Shown in pieces: positions 60,548-64,000 of a stretch of DNA of 64,000 nt. Source of the DNA: Streptomyces rugosispiralis (GTDB lineage: Bacteria; Actinomycetota; Actinomycetes; Streptomycetales; Streptomycetaceae); contig NZ_JANIAA010000001.1 of NCBI RefSeq assembly GCF_024505145.1, positions 744,001-808,000 on the forward strand, written 5' to 3'. The notes under the pieces are model-generated. The model did not search any database and was not told the origin of the DNA. It saw only the letters and a list, made by a program, of their open reading frames with translations. Positions within the stretch are counted from its first letter, which is position 1. Each line of letters begins with the position of its first letter. A program made the translations under genes and the position numbers.

Positions 60548-61396
60548 ATGGCAGAAAACCCCGCTCCCCACCCGTTGAGCCGCCGCCGGGTCCTCGGTTC
60601 GATGGCCGCGGCAGCCGTCGGAACGCCGATCGCCCTCGGGCAGCTGACCTCGGGCGCCACCCCGGCCTCCGCCGCCTCCCGCGCCGCGGCCGCGCAGTTG
60701 CTCTGGCATCCTGACCCGTCCGGCGACGGGCTCAAGGCGTTCGAGGGCATCGAGGCCGACCGCGGCGGCGCCCACCCGGACCGGAAGTACGTGCTCGTCG
60801 AGGGCGGTGACCACTACCGCTTCAACATCTGGAAGGACGACCGGGACACCACCGGTGGCGGCGACCGCCAGCGCACCGAGTCCAAGGGCATGGTGCAGGG
60901 CGGCTCCACCGTGAAGATGCGCGACGGTGAGACATGGAGCCTCAGCTACGAGATGTTCATGCCCACCTCGCTGCACGGCACCAGCAAGTTCACCCACATC
61001 TTCCAGACCAAGACCCCGGTGGACAACGGCGGTCCGTACATCACCCTGGACCTCGGCCGCAGCGGCAGCACGGAGACGCTGCGGGCCCGTGCGTACGCCA
61101 ACTCCGGCTCACCGGACATCGCCTCGACGGACCTCGCGCCGCTGCGCAACAAGTGGATCACCATCGAGTGGACGTTCACCATCGGCTCGAACGGCAAGGC
61201 GGCCTTCGTGGCCCGCAACGGCACCGGGTCCGGCGCCCCGGTGGCGGTCCAGGGCAGCATGTCCAATGTGAAGATGCCCGACCAGGACGACTACCAGCGG
61301 CCCAAGTGGGGCATCTACCGCTCGGTCGAAAGCGCCTCGTCGGACATCCTCGACACCTATCTGCTGTTCCGGAACTTCCGGGCGTCCAAGTCATAG
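60548..61396 (+). CDS. Tat-exported jelly-roll protein, polysaccharide-lyase-like
   Basis: 282 residues. The signal has a twin-arginine motif (PLSRRRVLGSMAAAAVG) and an ASA cleavage site. The mature part looks like the heparin-lyase-I/PL20-type beta-jelly roll (Polysacc_lyase, PF14099-like): ETWSLSYEMFMPTSLHG, KFTHIFQTKTPVDNGGPYI, NKWITIEWTFTIGSNGKAAF and a final WGIYRSVE. Such proteins bind or cleave acidic polysaccharides. The catalytic residues were not verified. ATG 60548 follows AGGAAG. Confidence 0.7.
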   Translation: MAENPAPHPLSRRRVLGSMAAAAVGTPIALGQLTSGATPASAASRAAAAQLLWHPDPSGDGLKAFEGIEADRGGAHPDRKYVLVEGGDHYRFNIWKDDRDTTGGGDRQRTESKGMVQGGSTVKMRDGETWSLSYEMFMPTSLHGTSKFTHIFQTKTPVDNGGPYITLDLGRSGSTETLRARAYANSGSPDIASTDLAPLRNKWITIEWTFTIGSNGKAAFVARNGTGSGAPVAVQGSMSNVKMPDQDDYQRPKWGIYRSVESASSDILDTYLLFRNFRASKS

Positions 61397-61466
61397 CCGA
61401 CGGTCCCTCTCGCGGCGCGGCACGCCCGCGGCGGTGGCGTGGGCCCGGTGGCGCCCCGGCCCCGCG

Positions 61467-61958
61467 TCACCGATCGCCGGACGTCGGCAGATGGCGGGCC
61501 ACGGAGGCGTTGAGCCGCTCCAGGTAGTCCGTCAGCCGGGCGAGGTCCTCGTCCGGCCAGTCCGCGATGGCCTCGCCCAGCAGCCGGGTCCGCCGGGCGG
61601 CCGCCAGGCCGACATGGCGGCGCCCGGTGTCGGTCAGCGCCACCCTCCGTATCCGCCGGTCCACGGTGTCCCGCACCCGGGTCACCAGGCCCGCCGCCAC
61701 CAGCCGGTCCACGACGCGCACGGCGCGGGCCCGGTCGGACAGCAGCAGGGCGGCGATGTCGGACACGGTGGGCGGGGGTGGGGAGCTGGCCTCGACGAAG
61801 CGCAGCACCCGGTAGCCGGTCGGGGTGACACCGGCGGGCAGCCCGCCCAGGAAGCGCTCCCGCACCAGCGGTCCGTACAGCCCGTGGCGGGCGTGGCGCA
61901 GTTCCTGCAGCACCGCGTCCAGCCCGCGCAGTTCCTCATCCCGATCGTTCACGGACAC
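61467..61958 (-). CDS. MarR-family transcriptional regulator
   Basis: 163 residues. The winged helix is visible as VSDIAALLLSDRARAVRVVD followed by GLVTRVRDTVDRRIRRVALTDTGRR, the MarR wing. Flanking helices give the dimer interface. GTG 61958 (or 61952) is the best start; a longer frame to 62075 has no ribosome site and poor composition. It is divergent from the purple-acid-phosphatase-like gene (163 bp apart) and convergent with the lyase-like gene. Confidence 0.85.
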   Translation of the reverse strand: MSVNDRDEELRGLDAVLQELRHARHGLYGPLVRERFLGGLPAGVTPTGYRVLRFVEASSPPPPTVSDIAALLLSDRARAVRVVDRLVAAGLVTRVRDTVDRRIRRVALTDTGRRHVGLAAARRTRLLGEAIADWPDEDLARLTDYLERLNASVARHLPTSGDR

Positions 61959-62121
61959 CAGCCTGCGGCGCCGCCACCGCCGCTGGCAACGCACATCCGC
62001 CACCGTCCACCGAGATGGTTGTCGGGGTTCGCCGTCCGGTCGTCCGCCGGTAGCCCGCCGTGTCGCGCTGTTCACGGCGCCGCGGTGTCAGGCGACGGCG
62101 GGTGCGTGGGAGCTTCGCCCC

Positions 62122-63786
62122 ATGACGACGACACCGAAGAACACGGCCACCACATCGGCAGCGTCGGCCACCAGACCGGCGACGGCGGCCACCATGTCCA
62201 CCACGTCCCGGGTGAGCCGCCGGGGGCTGCTGGGCGTGGCGGGCGCCGCGGCGGCCGGTGCGGGCACGTATCTGTCCCAGCAGGAGGCGGTGGCGGCCTC
62301 GCCGGTGCTGTGGACCCGGCCGGAGGGGTCCGGGATGCCACCGGTGAGCGGGCTGCATCTGCAGTTCGGGGCCGACGCCGCCCGGGAGGTCGTGGCCTCC
62401 TGGCAGACACCGGTCCCGGTGAAACGGCCGCGTGTCATGCTCGGCACCCCGGCCCATGGCATGGGCACCGAGGTCTCCGCGCGGACCACCTTCTACCGGG
62501 ACGCCAAGTCCGGGCAGAGCATATATGTCCACCACGCCCGGCTGAGCCGGCTGCGCCCCGGCACGGACTACGTCTACGCCGCCGTCCACGACGGGGCGAC
62601 ACCGGAGGCCGGGTCGTTCCGCACCGGGCCGGGCGGCCGGGCGCCGTTCACCTTCACCAGCTTCGGCGACCAGGGCACGCCCACGGTGGGCAAGCTGAAC
62701 GGGCCCAAGCCGCCGAAGATCACCGAGAAGCTCATCTATCTCAACGACAACCTCGGCTCGCCGTACGCCAACGACGTGACCACCGCCGTCGAGCGGGTCG
62801 CGCCCCTGTTCCACCTCATCAACGGCGATCTGTGCTACGCCAACCTGTCCGAGGACCGGCTGCGCACCTGGGCGGACTGGTTCGACATGACCAGCCGTTC
62901 CGCACGGTTCCGGCCGTGGATGCCCGCGGCCGGCAACCACGAGAACGAGCTGGGCAACGGGCCGATCGGATTCGCCGCCTACCAGTCGTACTTCGCCCTG
63001 CCCGGCAACGGCGGCGACGACGAGACCCAGGGGCTGTGGTACGCCTTCACCGTCGGTTCGGTGCGCGTCGTGAGCCTGGCCAACGACGACGTGGCCCTTC
63101 AGGACGCCGGGAACACCTATGTGCGGGGCTACTCCGGCGGTGCCCAGCGGCGCTGGCTGGAGGCCGAGCTCACCCGGGCCCGGACCGACCGGGACATCGA
63201 CTGGATCGTGGTCGTCATGCACCAGGTGGTCGTCTCCACGGCGGACCACCCGGGCAACGGCGCCGACCTCGGCATCCGTCAGGAGTGGCTGCCGCTCTTC
63301 GACAAGTACGGCGTCGACCTGGTCGTCTGCGGCCATGAACACCACTACGAGCGCTCCCACCCGATCCGCGGCCGGGAGCCCAACGACACGATGACGCCGA
63401 CCCCCGCCGCCACCCGTACCGATCTGGTGGACACCGGCAAGGGGACGGTGCACATGGTCATCGGTGGCGGTGGCACCTCGGTCCCGTCGATGGACGTCCT
63501 GTTCGACACCCCGCGGTGCAATGTCATCACCGGTGTCGGCGACACCGGTGCGAACGGCCACAAGACCCCGGTCTATGTGACGGAGGCGGCCCCGTGGTCT
63601 GCCGTGCGCGACCGGGTGAACCCGTACGGCTTCGCCGCGTTCACCGTCGACCCCGGCACCGAGCCGGGCGGCCCCACCACCATGTCGGTGACCTACTACG
63701 CGGTCACCGGGCTCTACGGCCGTATCGAGCCCGTGGACACCTTCACGCTCCGGCGGACCCGTAGCGACGGTGAGCGACGCCGCTGA
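62122..63786 (+). CDS. Tat-exported purple-acid-phosphatase-like metallophosphoesterase
   Basis: 554 residues. The N-terminal Thr/Ala-rich region leads to a twin-arginine signal (RVSRRGLLGVAGAAAAGAG, about 32-50). A fibronectin-III-like domain (about 72-175) is followed by the dinuclear-metal phosphoesterase: SFGDQG, INGDLCYAN, AGNHENE, VVMHQVVVS and CGHEHHYERS, in the order of purple acid phosphatases. It would release phosphate outside the cell, so control by phosphate limitation is plausible although no PHO box was recognised. ATG 62122 follows GGGAGC. Confidence 0.9.
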   Translation: MTTTPKNTATTSAASATRPATAATMSTTSRVSRRGLLGVAGAAAAGAGTYLSQQEAVAASPVLWTRPEGSGMPPVSGLHLQFGADAAREVVASWQTPVPVKRPRVMLGTPAHGMGTEVSARTTFYRDAKSGQSIYVHHARLSRLRPGTDYVYAAVHDGATPEAGSFRTGPGGRAPFTFTSFGDQGTPTVGKLNGPKPPKITEKLIYLNDNLGSPYANDVTTAVERVAPLFHLINGDLCYANLSEDRLRTWADWFDMTSRSARFRPWMPAAGNHENELGNGPIGFAAYQSYFALPGNGGDDETQGLWYAFTVGSVRVVSLANDDVALQDAGNTYVRGYSGGAQRRWLEAELTRARTDRDIDWIVVVMHQVVVSTADHPGNGADLGIRQEWLPLFDKYGVDLVVCGHEHHYERSHPIRGREPNDTMTPTPAATRTDLVDTGKGTVHMVIGGGGTSVPSMDVLFDTPRCNVITGVGDTGANGHKTPVYVTEAAPWSAVRDRVNPYGFAAFTVDPGTEPGGPTTMSVTYYAVTGLYGRIEPVDTFTLRRTRSDGERRR

Positions 63787-63842
63787 CGGCGAGCCGCCCC
63801 GATACGGGCATGGGGTGATCCATTTCGGGAACGCGGGAGGGC

Positions 63843-64000
63843 ATGCAGACGCTGAACCGATGGGAACGGGCGATAGAGCGCTGGGAGGCATCGCTGCTCG
63901 CCAAGGTGGTCCGCAGCGAGCCCGTCGAACTCCTCGGCGCGCTGAAACGTGAATGCGACAGCCACACCGTGGTGTGCGGACCGACCCGGGTGGTCGTGCC
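63843..64000 (+). CDS. FhaA-like (DUF3662/FHA) protein, N-terminal part (cut by window edge)
   Basis: The 52 visible residues read MQTLNRWERAIERWEASLLA, then KVVRSEPVELLGALKRECD and TVVCGPTRVVVP. This resembles the DUF3662 domain that opens FhaA-type proteins next to Streptomyces cell-wall and kinase genes. A GGGAGGG ribosome site lies just upstream. The gene continues beyond the window, so the FHA domain itself is not seen. Confidence 0.6.
   Translation, partial: MQTLNRWERAIERWEASLLAKVVRSEPVELLGALKRECDSHTVVCGPTRVVV

Overview
The window is about 70% GC with strongly GC-biased third codon positions, many GTG starts, leaderless-looking promoters, Tat signals and very dense gene packing. These features and the families present (streptogrisin-like protease, SapA, CGNR and CdaR regulators, an SAV_5884-type graspetide cassette) indicate a Streptomyces or very close actinomycete chromosome. 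No replication, phage or conjugation genes and no tRNA or rRNA were seen. Both ends cut genes: a membrane protein on the left and an FHA-type (DUF3662-like) protein on the right.

Layout. 1-7 kb: membrane protein and strictosidine-synthase-like protein, a membrane-tethered S1 protease, a Ser/Thr kinase translationally coupled to a small membrane protein, an FG-GAP lipoprotein, and a histidine-phosphatase-like protein lacking both catalytic histidines. 7-17 kb: a NamH-like MBL/Rieske enzyme, aldo/keto reductase, dienelactone hydrolase, a secreted protein, a deazaflavin-dependent oxidoreductase, HtpG, and a TetR/dehydratase divergent pair. Two 118-bp nearly identical palindromic (MITE-like) elements lie at 2.8 and 16.9 kb. 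17-29 kb: VOC protein, a double-HTH MerR regulator divergent from a class II UvrA, an ascorbate-type PTS (fused IIA-IIB plus IIC), two transporter loci and a CdaR-type regulator. 29-31 kb: SapA-like protein and a membrane-anchored LPMO.

30.8-38 kb is a compact six-gene minus-strand terpenoid or meroterpenoid operon: aminotransferase, polyprenyl synthase, UbiA-family protein, squalene-hopene-cyclase-like protein without DXDD, FAD monooxygenase, TauD-type dioxygenase. A LysR regulator is divergent and a sulfotransferase is nearby. The genes overlap or nearly abut, so they are probably one transcript. The likely logic is chain building, transfer or cyclisation, epoxidation or hydroxylation, and tailoring.

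40-64 kb: secreted EEP-family hydrolase, MFS, MscS channel, a two-component system, a SAM methyltransferase, then a two-gene graspetide (omega-ester peptide) cassette at 47.5-48.7 kb. After it come GH15 trehalase/glucoamylase, cholesterol oxidase divergent from a DgoD-type enolase-superfamily enzyme, pyruvate carboxylase, a TetR with two clear operators before a Dabb-domain gene, a decayed TetR-MFS locus with a single-base frameshift, and secreted Tat substrates (polysaccharide-lyase-like and purple-acid-phosphatase-like).

The best leads for something new are the DXDD-less terpenoid operon and the minimal graspetide cassette. All functional names come from reading motifs and from memory of the families; no database search was run.
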